Shown piece after piece: positions 14,561-21,327 of a stretch of DNA of 21,360 nt. This stretch comes from a bacterium (GTDB taxonomy: Bacteria > Gemmatimonadota > Glassbacteria > GWA2-58-10). A model generated the notes under the pieces. That model was not told the origin of the DNA, made no database searches, and saw only the letters and a program-made list of their open reading frames with translations. Position 1 is the first letter of the stretch. Each line of letters begins with the position of its first letter. The DNA is taken from positions 1-21,360 of the forward strand of contig JAJFUG010000060.1 in NCBI GenBank assembly GCA_021372515.1, read 5' to 3'. A program made the position numbers and the translations under genes.

Positions 14561-15733
14561 TCAGGATGAAAGCTGCATGGCGCGCAGGCGCTGGACAATG
14601 TCGGCCACGGCCTCGACCGTGCGGTCGATCTCGGCGGCCGTGTTGCCCCGTCCGAGGCTGAAACGCACCGAGTTCTGGGCCAGCTCCGGGGCCACCCCCA
14701 TGGCGGTGAGCACGTGAGAGGGCTCCAGCGAGCCGCTGGCGCAGGCCGAGCCGCTGGAGGCCGAGATGCCGCGGGAGTCGAGGCCCAGCAGGATCGCCTC
14801 GCCCTCCACCCCCTCGAACGACAGGTTGAGCGTGTTGCTCACCCGCTTGTCGGGGTGGCCGTTGAGGTGCACACCCTCGACACGCCCGAGGATGCCACGG
14901 TGGAGGCGCTCGCGCAGCTCGAGCTGGAGGCGGTTACGGCTTTCGAATTCCGTCCGGGCCAGGTCGCAGGCCGCGCCGAAACCGACAATGCCAGCCACGT
15001 TCTCGGTGCCGGAGCGGCGCCGCCGCTCCTGGCCGCCGCCCAGCATCTGCGGCTGGATCTCCACCCCGCGGCGGACATAGAGCGCGCCCACGCCCTTGGG
15101 GCCGTAAATCTTGTGCGCGCTCAGGCTCAGGAGGTCGATTTTCAGCCGGCGCACGTCCAGCGGCACGCGCCCGGCGGCCTGCACGGCATCCACGTGGAAA
15201 GTCACTTCACTCTCACGGCAGAGCGCTCCGGCCTGTTCCACCGGCTGGAGCGTGCCCACCTCGTTGGATACGGCGATAAGACTCACCAGGACGGGCTTGC
15301 CGCCCTGGAGCGCTTTCTCCAGTTCGTCCAGGACGAGACAGCCGAAACAGTCCACGGGCAGGCTTGTCAGCTCGCAGCCCAGCCGCTCCAGGCGCTGCAT
15401 GGGCCGCAGCACGGCATGGTGCTCCACCGCGCTGGTCACCAGGCGGATGGAGCCGCCGCTGGGGGGCCGGGATTCGGCGGCCCCGCGCACGGCCAGGTTG
15501 TCGCTCTCGGTGCCGCCCCCGGTGAAAACGATTTCCTCGGGCGCCGCCCCGACGAGCCCGGCCACCTGGGCGCGGGCGCGGTCGATCGCGGAGCGCGCCG
15601 CCCGTCCCTCGGCGTGAATACTGGAGGCGTTGCCGAAATTCTGTTTCAGCCAGGGCAGCATCGCCTCCAGCACCGGCTCGGCCAGGGGCGTGGTGGCGTT
15701 GTGGTCCAGGTAGACTCTTGCCTGTTCAGCCAT
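14561..15733 (-). CDS. iscS: Cysteine desulfurase, IscS/NifS group I
   Basis: This 390-aa PLP enzyme takes sulfur from cysteine, leaving alanine, and passes it as a persulfide to Fe-S cluster assembly and thiolation pathways. YLDHNATTPLAEPV begins the fold, His105 (AVEHHAVL) stacks on PLP, HVDAVQAAGRVP supplies the PLP Asp and Gln, and Lys208 in LSAHKIYGPKG binds the cofactor. Cys331 in SSGSACASGSLEPSHVL is the persulfide cysteine; the long loop is that of group I (IscS/NifS) rather than SufS. A GGAGGGGAG ribosome site precedes the ATG. It lies 64 bp after an IscR-like gene, as in isc operons, but no IscU, IscA or ferredoxin follows; tsaD does. The NifS and IscS subtypes cannot be separated with certainty. 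Confidence 0.95.
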   Translation of the reverse strand: MAEQARVYLDHNATTPLAEPVLEAMLPWLKQNFGNASSIHAEGRAARSAIDRARAQVAGLVGAAPEEIVFTGGGTESDNLAVRGAAESRPPSGGSIRLVTSAVEHHAVLRPMQRLERLGCELTSLPVDCFGCLVLDELEKALQGGKPVLVSLIAVSNEVGTLQPVEQAGALCRESEVTFHVDAVQAAGRVPLDVRRLKIDLLSLSAHKIYGPKGVGALYVRRGVEIQPQMLGGGQERRRRSGTENVAGIVGFGAACDLARTEFESRNRLQLELRERLHRGILGRVEGVHLNGHPDKRVSNTLNLSFEGVEGEAILLGLDSRGISASSGSACASGSLEPSHVLTAMGVAPELAQNSVRFSLGRGNTAAEIDRTVEAVADIVQRLRAMQLSS

Positions 15734-15797
15734 CGTTTATCTCTCCCCTCCATCTCAGCAGGGCGGAACCGGCCGCGCCGGGACCGGGGCAATATAC

Positions 15798-16250
15798 TCA
15801 GGAGCGGCCGGGGCTGGCAATAGGCTCGCGGCGTTCACGGGCGGCTGCCAGCAGGTCGGCCAGAGTGAGGGAGTCGAGGTACTCGCGGACCCGCCGTCCC
15901 AGGCCCTCCCAGAGCAGGCGTGAGACACAGTCGCCGGCGCCGGCGCAGTCCTCGGCCCCGTCGCTTTCCCTGCAGCGGGCGAACACGATCTCGCCCTCGA
16001 GGGAGCGGTAGACCTCGCCCACTGTGATCCCCGACGGCCTCCGTCCCAGCACGTAGCCCCCGCCCGGGCCGCGGCGGGCCTCCACCAGACCGTCCCTCTT
16101 CAAGCGGTTGAAAAGCTGCTCCAGGTAGGCCAGGGAGATGTTCTGACGCCGGGCGATCTCTTTCAGGCTCAGCGGCCCAGTCTCGTTGGCTGCCAGCTCG
16201 AGGATCGCCCGGATACCGTAATGTCCGCGCGTGGTCAGGCGCATGGTCAA
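15798..16250 (-). CDS. Rrf2-family transcriptional regulator (IscR-like)
   Basis: This 150-aa DNA-binding protein is of the Rrf2 family. The winged helix occupies about residues 3-65: MRLTTRGHYGIRAILELA, the recognition region NISLAYLEQLFNRLKRDGLV, and the wing RGPGGGYVLGR. Three cysteines at 93, 102 and 108 (CRESDGAEDC, then AGAGDC) fit the Fe-S ligand triad of IscR, although the first gap is 8 residues where E. coli IscR has 5. This supports an Fe-S sensing role. It is directly upstream of the cysteine desulfurase on the same strand, the usual isc arrangement, so it probably represses its own operon when clusters are plentiful. The start could be this ATG or the one two codons later; the promoter at 16293-16321 fits either. 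Confidence 0.93.
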   Translation of the reverse strand: MTMRLTTRGHYGIRAILELAANETGPLSLKEIARRQNISLAYLEQLFNRLKRDGLVEARRGPGGGYVLGRRPSGITVGEVYRSLEGEIVFARCRESDGAEDCAGAGDCVSRLLWEGLGRRVREYLDSLTLADLLAAARERREPIASPGRS

Positions 16251-16292
16251 CGGCCGGGGGTGTGGGTTTGGCGAATGAAATCCGGATGGGGA

Positions 16293-16321
16293 AATCTACA
16301 TTTTCCGAGTGATCTTGTCAA
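16293..16321 (-). promoter_or_regulatory. Promoter of the Rrf2-desulfurase-tsaD unit
   Basis: On the minus strand a consensus -35 TTGACA (16321-16316) and a -10 TAGATT (16298-16293) are separated by 17 bp. The start would be near 16286, about 36 nt before the regulator ATG. IscR-type proteins commonly bind over such a site to repress themselves; no clear operator could be read by eye. Confidence 0.6.
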
Positions 16322-16338
16322 CTTTTGCGACAGGCCGG

Positions 16339-16809
16339 TCAGGGGATGAGTTTTTCACTCTCGATGCTGCGGTATTTCTCGACGATGCGGAATATTTCCG
16401 GGCCGAACGGACTGTCTGGGTTGAAGCGCATGTACAGGCGGAGAGCATCCACCGCTTTCTCACGTTCCCCGAGGCGGTTGTAGGCATCGGCCAGGTTTAG
16501 CTGGAGCACGGGGCGTCCGGGGTCGATGGCCAGCGCCCGGTTGAGGTAGTCCAGGGCCACGGCGGTATGTTCGTTGGCCAGGTAGAGCGCACCCAGCATC
16601 AGCCAGGCGCGGGCGGTGTCCTGGGGCGTCTCGGTCAGGTAGCCGACCCAGCGGACGGAGTCGGCCGGCACGCGGAACTGGCTCTGCAGGGCCATGACCA
16701 CCTCTTTCACCTCGGCCGGCTGTTCTGTTTTCACGCGATTGCAGGCCCCGGAGGACAAGACCGCCAGAGTCAGGGCCAGCAGAATCCAGGTTGTCGCACG
16801 CAGCTTCAT
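16339..16809 (-). CDS. TPR-containing lipoprotein, 156 aa
   Basis: This is a 156-aa exported protein. A basic N terminus and a hydrophobic stretch (residues 8-19) end in LSSGAC, a lipobox with Cys23, so it is probably lipid-anchored. After a short linker, residues about 65-130 hold two to three tetratricopeptide repeats (ARAWLMLGALYLANEHTAVALDYLNRALAIDPG, then LQLNLADAYNRLGEREKAVDALRLYMRFNPDS), followed by an amphipathic tail. TPRs mediate protein contacts, so it probably acts as an envelope scaffold or assembly factor. Its ATG overlaps the stop of the upstream membrane-protein gene by 4 bp (ATGA), so the two are translationally coupled and likely act together. The specific partner is unknown. 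Confidence 0.85.
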   Translation of the reverse strand: MKLRATTWILLALTLAVLSSGACNRVKTEQPAEVKEVVMALQSQFRVPADSVRWVGYLTETPQDTARAWLMLGALYLANEHTAVALDYLNRALAIDPGRPVLQLNLADAYNRLGEREKAVDALRLYMRFNPDSPFGPEIFRIVEKYRSIESEKLIP

Positions 16810-17642
16810 TCCACGATGTCCCAGGCGACGTAGTAGCGCCGCCAGATACCCTCCGGAGGCGTAAAGACGACCTTGTTGCGACGCAGGTCCTCACGCAGAA
16901 AGCTCCAGAACTTGCGGAGCATCAGCTTGGCCGTGTTGGCGAGGTCGACGGCGGTCAGGAAATCCTCGGGCTCGCCCTTTTCCACGAAGCGCTGCATGGA
17001 CATCACGGCCAGGCTGTCGTGATGGGCGATCCAGGCGAGGTTATCGTAGAGCTCCTGGGCCGGAGAGTGGGAGATTCGGCGCTCCAGGACATCCCGGCGA
17101 CGTTCGGCCATGTCGAAAGCCGGCTTGACCTGGGTCAGGAAAAGCTGCTCCACCTGCGCACGGTTCTCGACATAATTATTGGTAATGATCCGGCTCAGCT
17201 CGAAAAAGGCGGCCGTGGTCTGGACATAGTGCTGGAACAGTCCGCTCACCAGGGTCAGCTCGCCGCGCACGGCCATGTCGACCATTCCGGCCTGGCCCTG
17301 GTCCTCGACCAGGGGGGTGTTGTGGCTCGAACGGAACTCATCCCGCATGAGCTTGCGGTTTTCCATGATCTCCATGGCCCGGGCGCTGGAGACGTGTCCC
17401 TCCTCCACAACTTTGGGCGCGGCGGCCGCGGCCAGGCGCTCCTGTTCCTGCTGGCGCGCGCGCAGCCACCAGAATCCGGCGCCTCCGCCCCCCAGGACCA
17501 GCGTTCCCAGCAGAACGAGAAGCAGGGTCAGGTGGCCGGAGGAAGCTTTTTTCCCCCCGTTCCCGGAAGAGGAGGGCTTCGTTTCTCCGGAGTCGTCCTC
17601 GTCCCCGTCCTCCTGCCACTCGAGTTTGAAATCCTCGTCCAT
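16806..17642 (-). CDS. Single-pass membrane protein with large soluble domain
   Basis: I do not recognise this 278-aa protein. An acidic, Ser/Gly-rich cytoplasmic N terminus (residues 1-36, with DGDEDDSGE) leads into one transmembrane helix with a glycine cluster (about 38-60). A Gln/Glu/Ala coiled-coil-like stretch follows, then a helical domain of about 200 residues with conserved-looking aromatic and charged positions (FQHYVQTTAAFFELSRIITNNYVENRAQ). The ATG at 17642 has a GGAG site 7 nt upstream and is preferred over a GTG 12 codons earlier. The C-terminal end overlaps the TPR lipoprotein start by 4 bp. The pair may form an envelope complex in which the lipoprotein contacts the soluble domain. 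No enzyme motif is visible. Confidence 0.78.
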   Translation of the reverse strand: MDEDFKLEWQEDGDEDDSGETKPSSSGNGGKKASSGHLTLLLVLLGTLVLGGGGAGFWWLRARQQEQERLAAAAAPKVVEEGHVSSARAMEIMENRKLMRDEFRSSHNTPLVEDQGQAGMVDMAVRGELTLVSGLFQHYVQTTAAFFELSRIITNNYVENRAQVEQLFLTQVKPAFDMAERRRDVLERRISHSPAQELYDNLAWIAHHDSLAVMSMQRFVEKGEPEDFLTAVDLANTAKLMLRKFWSFLREDLRRNKVVFTPPEGIWRRYYVAWDIVE

Positions 17643-17812
17643 CTGTACGCTCCGGCTTGACAATTCCTGTCCAGCCACGGGTAGATTTTTCTCGCACAGG
17701 GTTCACGTTGCGACCCGCTCAGCCGGGGCCGCTGCCGCTGCTGCGGCCTAAAGAGCACAATTTGCTCGACTTAAATTTATTCGCCGTTCCCGCAACGGCC
17801 CTGCGGCATGCG

Positions 17813-17828
17813 TGGTACGGAACTTGCT
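17813..17828 (+). promoter_or_regulatory. Sigma-54-type -24/-12 promoter for the STAS gene
   Basis: TGGTACGGAACTTGCT fits the sigma-54 consensus TGGYACRNNNNTTGCW at every fixed position, with the diagnostic GG and GC correctly spaced. It is enclosed by an 8-bp dyad GCGTGGTA (17810-17817) / TACCACGC (17831-17838). The start would be near 17839, giving a leader of about 187 nt before the ATG at 18026. No activator gene is in the window. Confidence 0.55.
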
Positions 17829-17853
17829 TTTACCACGCTCGAAACCACGCTGA

Positions 17854-17879
17854 CCCTCCGGGAGCCTCCCGGCACAGGG
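17854..17879 (+). repeat. Hairpin in the STAS gene leader
   Basis: CCGGGA (17858-17863), a GCC loop and TCCCGG (17867-17872) form a 6-bp stem, and CCCT (17854-17857) with AGGG (17876-17879) extends it. It lies just downstream of the predicted sigma-54 start. Confidence 0.4.
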
Positions 17880-18025
17880 CTCAGATCACAGCCGACCACG
17901 GAAACCAGGGAGGGTTCCGGATGCCTTTGACTCGCGCCTCGACAGCCTGAGGGCTGCCCCCTCTTCTTTATCGAACGGAATGGACTGATGTTTGAGTAAA
18001 ATCCGCATCACTTCGGGAGCTTTAA

Positions 18026-18388
18026 ATGACAATCACCACCCATGAAATTGACGACATCGCTGTCGCCGAGGTGAAAGGCCAGATCAACTTCCAGAACACT
18101 CAGACTCTGAAAGAGCTGTTCACGCAACTGGAAGCGGCAAACCACAAAAGGATTGTGGTTGATCTGAAGGAAACTGAGTATATCGACGGCTTCGGACTGA
18201 GCGTCCTGGTCAATCTCAGCCGCGGGATCTACAAGGACGGTGGCTGCCTGAGCCTGTCCAGCCTGAACAAGGAGCTGAAGAGAATCTTCAGCAAGACCAA
18301 GCTGGACCGCTGGTTCGAAATCTACGAGACACGGGAAGAGGCTTTCCGCAGCCTGCAGCAGAACGGCAAGCGGCGCAAGAGAGCCTGA
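18026..18388 (+). CDS. STAS-domain protein (anti-sigma factor antagonist-like)
   Basis: This 120-aa cytoplasmic protein is a single STAS domain, the fold of SpoIIAA/RsbV-type antagonists that bind anti-sigma kinases in partner-switching pathways. The order is a beta strand IAVAEVKGQINFQNTQTLKELF, then RIVVDLKETEYIDGFGLSVLVNL, then GGCLSLSSLNKELKRIFSKTKLDRWFEIYET. At the usual phosphorylation site the family reads DSSG, but here it is DGFG, so the phosphorylatable serine is absent and the protein may not be switched by a kinase in the usual way. A GGAG site precedes the ATG by 6 nt, and a sigma-54-type promoter lies about 190 bp upstream. The basic tail GKRRKRA is unusual. No anti-sigma kinase or phosphatase is adjacent, so its partner is unknown. 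Confidence 0.9.
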   Translation: MTITTHEIDDIAVAEVKGQINFQNTQTLKELFTQLEAANHKRIVVDLKETEYIDGFGLSVLVNLSRGIYKDGGCLSLSSLNKELKRIFSKTKLDRWFEIYETREEAFRSLQQNGKRRKRA

Positions 18389-18401
18389 CACGCTCGTGTC
18401 A
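18386..18401. terminator. Hairpin between convergent STAS and SH3 genes
   Basis: TGACACG (18386-18392), a CT loop and CGTGTCA (18395-18401) form a perfect 7-bp stem that begins at the STAS stop codon. The genes on either side converge with 25 bp between them. There is no T-run, so it is at best a weak or factor-assisted terminator. Confidence 0.35.
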
Positions 18402-18413
18402 ACCGGCCCTGTC

Positions 18414-19430
18414 TCAACGGATCGACTTGGTGAACCCGGCCTTTTGGGCATCCTCCTCGGTGTTGAAGTAGACCCGGAACTCCTCCGGAATCTTGTCGTA
18501 AAAGACGCTCGACGGCAGATGGTAGACCTTGGTGGCACGGTTGCCGATAATCCGGCCGCTGCGGGTCTGCTGAGCCGTACCCGCAGCCTGACCCTGCAAT
18601 GTGCTCTGGTCCGCCTGGCCCGCCGACGCCCCGTCAAGGGGCGCGGCCGGGGAGGCCGCCAGGCCGCCCGATCCACGCAAATGTTCCAGCAATAAGGCCC
18701 GCAGCTCGGTAAGCTCCTGCTCCAGGCGGGTCACACGCTCCTGCAGCGTCCCGGACGGGGCGGGAGCGTGTGACTGTTCCGCCGCCGCAGCAGTGCCGGC
18801 TTTCGGGCCGGAGCCGGCTTTGGCCCCGCCGAGCGGGCTCAGCAGGTCCTCGCGGATGAAACCGATCTTGGAATCCGGCAGGCGCACCCGGTACCAGTTG
18901 CCGCGCTTGATGAATTTTTCCAGTTTCTGCCCGCGAAAAGCCTTGCCCACGATGTCGTAGCCCATGCCCGGACCCTCGCGCAGGTTGGCGTAGCGCCCTT
19001 TCACTGTCACGTAGCGCCCGTCCAGCCCATCCCCGGCCGGCTGTTCCTCCGCTGGGGCGGTCTGGGGGCTTTCGCTTTCGGCGGTCGGGGCCGCACCGCC
19101 CTCTGCGGCCAGCTCGCGCACGCTGAACGGGATCACCCAGCCCTCGAACCCGCCGTAGCTCACCAGGTAGAACGAGTCCTCGGCGGCCAGAAGGTTGAGC
19201 CGGGAGCCTTTTTCCAGGTACTTGATGATGGGCGAGGAGATGGAGTGCTCCTTGAACATCGGCGCTTTTTCCTGCACCACCTGGAGCTGACGGGTTTGGG
19301 CGGCCAGCGGAGAGACGGCCGCCGCGGCGATCAAAAGCAGCAGCCCCGACAGGCTGATCCGGTGGACCAATTTCAACCCGCCGCAGCCTGATTTGCAGAC
19401 GGCCCGGAAATACTGAGGTAGCACCCGCAA
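18414..19430 (-). CDS. Exported protein with two SH3b domains and a Cys-less Ada-like tail
   Basis: This is a 338-aa exported protein. A hydrophobic stretch (about residues 26-40) ends in SPLAAQ, a likely signal peptidase site. The first bacterial SH3 domain spans about 47-105 (LQVVQEKAPMFKEHS to FEGWVIPFSV). The second spans about 140-197 (VTVKGRYANLREGPGMGYDIVGKAFRGQKL to IGFIREDLL) and is the more canonical. A short coiled coil follows at 228-252. The last 45 residues, starting IIGNRATKVYHLPS, resemble the small Ada/Me-binding module (GNRxSKVYHxPxC) but have Ser where cysteines would be, so metal binding is unlikely. SH3b domains usually bind peptidoglycan or peptides. The start is uncertain: TTG at 19430 has GGAGGG 4 nt away, and GTG at 19424 is equally plausible. 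Confidence 0.82.
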   Translation of the reverse strand: MRVLPQYFRAVCKSGCGGLKLVHRISLSGLLLLIAAAAVSPLAAQTRQLQVVQEKAPMFKEHSISSPIIKYLEKGSRLNLLAAEDSFYLVSYGGFEGWVIPFSVRELAAEGGAAPTAESESPQTAPAEEQPAGDGLDGRYVTVKGRYANLREGPGMGYDIVGKAFRGQKLEKFIKRGNWYRVRLPDSKIGFIREDLLSPLGGAKAGSGPKAGTAAAAEQSHAPAPSGTLQERVTRLEQELTELRALLLEHLRGSGGLAASPAAPLDGASAGQADQSTLQGQAAGTAQQTRSGRIIGNRATKVYHLPSSVFYDKIPEEFRVYFNTEEDAQKAGFTKSIR

Positions 19431-19514
19431 AATACCCTCCGCGTTTTTGGTGTATATGTGCCAGTCCGCTGCACTGAGACGATTCGGTCAGTAAGCCCCG
19501 GAATATCCCTATTT

Positions 19515-19543
19515 ACTGTAATGGGCACGCCGCAGGTTGGCAA
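19515..19543 (-). promoter_or_regulatory. Possible promoter for the SH3 protein gene
   Basis: On the minus strand TTGCCA (19543-19538) and TACAGT (19520-19515) are 17 bp apart, five and four matches to consensus. The start would be near 19508, giving a leader of about 78 nt. Confidence 0.35.
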
Positions 19544-19609
19544 GAATATCCTTGAACGCAGTGACGGAAAAATAAATTGACTAAAAAGTCTAAAATCTTG
19601 ACTTGCCGC

Positions 19610-19638
19610 TTGTATTCAATATCGCGATGTTTTATAAT
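19610..19638 (+). promoter_or_regulatory. Promoter of the 179-aa gene
   Basis: A consensus -10 TATAAT (19633-19638) lies 17 bp after TTGTAT (19610-19615). The start would be near 19645, about 48 nt before the ATG at 19693. The start upstream of this site (19603) would fall inside the promoter, which supports the later ATG. A TTGACT at 19598-19603 may be an alternative -35. Confidence 0.5.
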
Positions 19639-19692
19639 TGCCTATCGGCACTTAAAACGGTTGGCGCGCGGCGAGTTCAGAGCAGGCGGACG

Positions 19693-20232
19693 ATGGAAGA
19701 AAACCAGGTTATCGACATACTGGCCAACGTGTTGGCCAGCAACGACAAGTGGCGCAAGGAGGTGGAGAGCAACATAATCCTCCAGAACACCTTGGAGGAG
19801 TTGTTCTCAGACCCGGTGTTTGTCGAGTTGCTCCAGCACGGGCTGATTCCCAAGTTCCAGAAGACCTACCTGCCGCATTTCCGTGCCGTTGAGCTGATCC
19901 TGGCCGTACGCGAGGTGGTGCGCCAGATGTATGAGGAAAACGCCGAAGCCGTCACAGTCGACCGTCAGCTCGAGGATTTCCAGCTAAAAATTACGGACAA
20001 GTTCGAGCTTCACGCTGAGATCGATGTCAAGAGCGGGTTGCAGGGCGCCCTGAAAGATTTGGAGAGACTGCACGCGCTCTACCGCGACAACCCCCAGTTT
20101 TCCGCCCGTCTGGACATTTTCCGCCTGCTGGTCCTGCCGCTGGAGGTCGAGCGCGACGGGGAGCAGCTGTACCAGCTCCTGGTGCTCGAGAACATCCGCC
20201 CGCCGCGACAGGCCTGGGCCGCCGGCCGCTGA
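19693..20232 (+). CDS. Hypothetical helical protein, 179 aa
   Basis: I do not recognise this protein. It is 179 aa, predicted helical, with no signal peptide, membrane segment or cysteine motif. The N terminus MEENQVIDILANVLASNDKW is acidic and amphipathic, the middle has long charged helices (VELILAVREVVRQMYEENAEAV), and the C terminus (LPLEVERDGEQLYQLLVLENIRPP) is partly hydrophobic. I chose the ATG at 19693 because it lies downstream of a good -10 (TATAAT) and has a purine-rich GGCGGA site; an earlier ATG at 19603 would put the promoter in the coding region. It converges on the URO-D-family gene 14 bp away. A small regulatory or structural cytoplasmic protein is likely, but the role is open. 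Confidence 0.72.
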   Translation: MEENQVIDILANVLASNDKWRKEVESNIILQNTLEELFSDPVFVELLQHGLIPKFQKTYLPHFRAVELILAVREVVRQMYEENAEAVTVDRQLEDFQLKITDKFELHAEIDVKSGLQGALKDLERLHALYRDNPQFSARLDIFRLLVLPLEVERDGEQLYQLLVLENIRPPRQAWAAGR

Positions 20233-20246
20233 GACCGGAGCTCCGC

Positions 20247-21317
20247 CTACAGTTTCATCTCCCGCACGGCCGCGAACAGGGCCTCAATGTTGGCTGTTGG
20301 TACATCCGCCATCAGGTCCTGGTCCGGGCCCACCACATAGCCGTGCGGCCCCAAAGTCCTGACCGTCTCGATAACCGCCTGCCTCACTTCCTCCGGACTC
20401 CCCTCCGGCAACACCCCCTGCGTGCTGATCCCCCCGTGGAACGCGATCCGTCCCTTGAAGCGCGTGGCCAGCTCCGGTGCGCTCATCCCGTCGGCGCTCA
20501 CCTGCACCGGGTCGAGGATATCAATCCCGCAGTCGATCAGGTCATCTATGATCGGGTGCACCGAGCCGCAGGTATGGTACATCACACGCAGCCCGAAGGC
20601 GTGGGCCTGGTCGGCCAGACGTTTCAGGTGCGGCTTGTAGAAAGTGCGGAACATGCCGGGGCTGACAAAGAGCGAGCTCTGGGCGCCGAAATCGCTGCCG
20701 AAATAGTAGATGTCCAGATACCGGGCGCAGGCCTCCAGATAGGCCCGGTTGAGCTCCAGGAAGCAGTCGGTCAGGCGGGCGACCAGGGCCGCTATCAGCT
20801 CCGGGTCGGCCAGCAGGGCGACCAGATAATCCTCCTCGCCCAGCATGGAGCGCGAGTGGGTGAAAATGCTGGCCCAGATACCGCCGTAGACCGCCAGGCC
20901 GCTGGCGTGGGCCTCGGCGGCGCGCTCGCGGCACTGGTCCAGATCGAGGATGGCCGGGCCGGGCCAGACGATCCGCTCCACCGCCGCGGGCCCCGCGGCC
21001 CCGGCCAGCACTGGCTCCACCACTGCCTCGCTGTAAATCCCCTGGTACTCCACTTTCCGCCAGCGGCTGCCGAACATGTCATAGAAATGGTCCGGGGCGC
21101 TGTCGGTCCGGAGCAGCTCGCGGCGCCAGACCGGGCCCACGTGAAGGGCGTCCGAGCCGAAATGCCGGGCCAGGTCGAGGGCGGACTCCAGGCCAAGCTC
21201 GTCGCGCAGACGGGCCAGCACCGGGGCCTCGGCGCGGAAAAAGCAGGGCGGGCGGTCGAGGTCGCGGCCATCCAGGGCGCGGAGGAATCTGTCACGGGAA
21301 CCGAGTGAGGTGGACAT
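20247..21317 (-). CDS. URO-D-family protein (methyltransferase-like, not HemE)
   Basis: This 356-aa TIM-barrel protein is of the uroporphyrinogen decarboxylase superfamily, which includes HemE and the corrinoid methyltransferases MtaA/CmuA. The HemE N-terminal signature (FMRQAGRY) is absent, so it is not the heme enzyme. SRDRFLRALDGRDLDRPP begins the fold, the central barrel has FGSDFGAQ (207-213) and FVSPGMFRTFYKPHLKRL, and YHTCGSVHPI (247-256) holds the His and Cys that bind zinc in MtaA-type enzymes. In MtaA a third Cys sits near the C terminus; here that segment is VVGPDQDLMADVP with no Cys. The protein may be a methyltransferase with altered metal binding or a degraded paralogue. An AAAGG site overlaps the stop of the upstream gene, so it is co-transcribed with the outer-membrane-type protein. 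Confidence 0.85.
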   Translation of the reverse strand: MSTSLGSRDRFLRALDGRDLDRPPCFFRAEAPVLARLRDELGLESALDLARHFGSDALHVGPVWRRELLRTDSAPDHFYDMFGSRWRKVEYQGIYSEAVVEPVLAGAAGPAAVERIVWPGPAILDLDQCRERAAEAHASGLAVYGGIWASIFTHSRSMLGEEDYLVALLADPELIAALVARLTDCFLELNRAYLEACARYLDIYYFGSDFGAQSSLFVSPGMFRTFYKPHLKRLADQAHAFGLRVMYHTCGSVHPIIDDLIDCGIDILDPVQVSADGMSAPELATRFKGRIAFHGGISTQGVLPEGSPEEVRQAVIETVRTLGPHGYVVGPDQDLMADVPTANIEALFAAVREMKL

Positions 21318-21327
21318 TCCGTTGCCT

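Larger units (their letters stand above)
17643..18025. other. Divergent intergenic region, rich in dyads
   Basis: This 383-bp gap between divergent genes holds no gene. It contains a GGCCGC/GCGGCC dyad (17727-17732 and 17743-17748), GAGCA/TGCTC (17753-17757 and 17763-17767), GCCGTT/AACGGC (17783-17788 and 17794-17799), the sigma-54-like site, and a leader hairpin at 17854-17879. The first three lie about 40-110 bp upstream of the predicted sigma-54 start, where activator sites usually sit. Confidence 0.5.
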
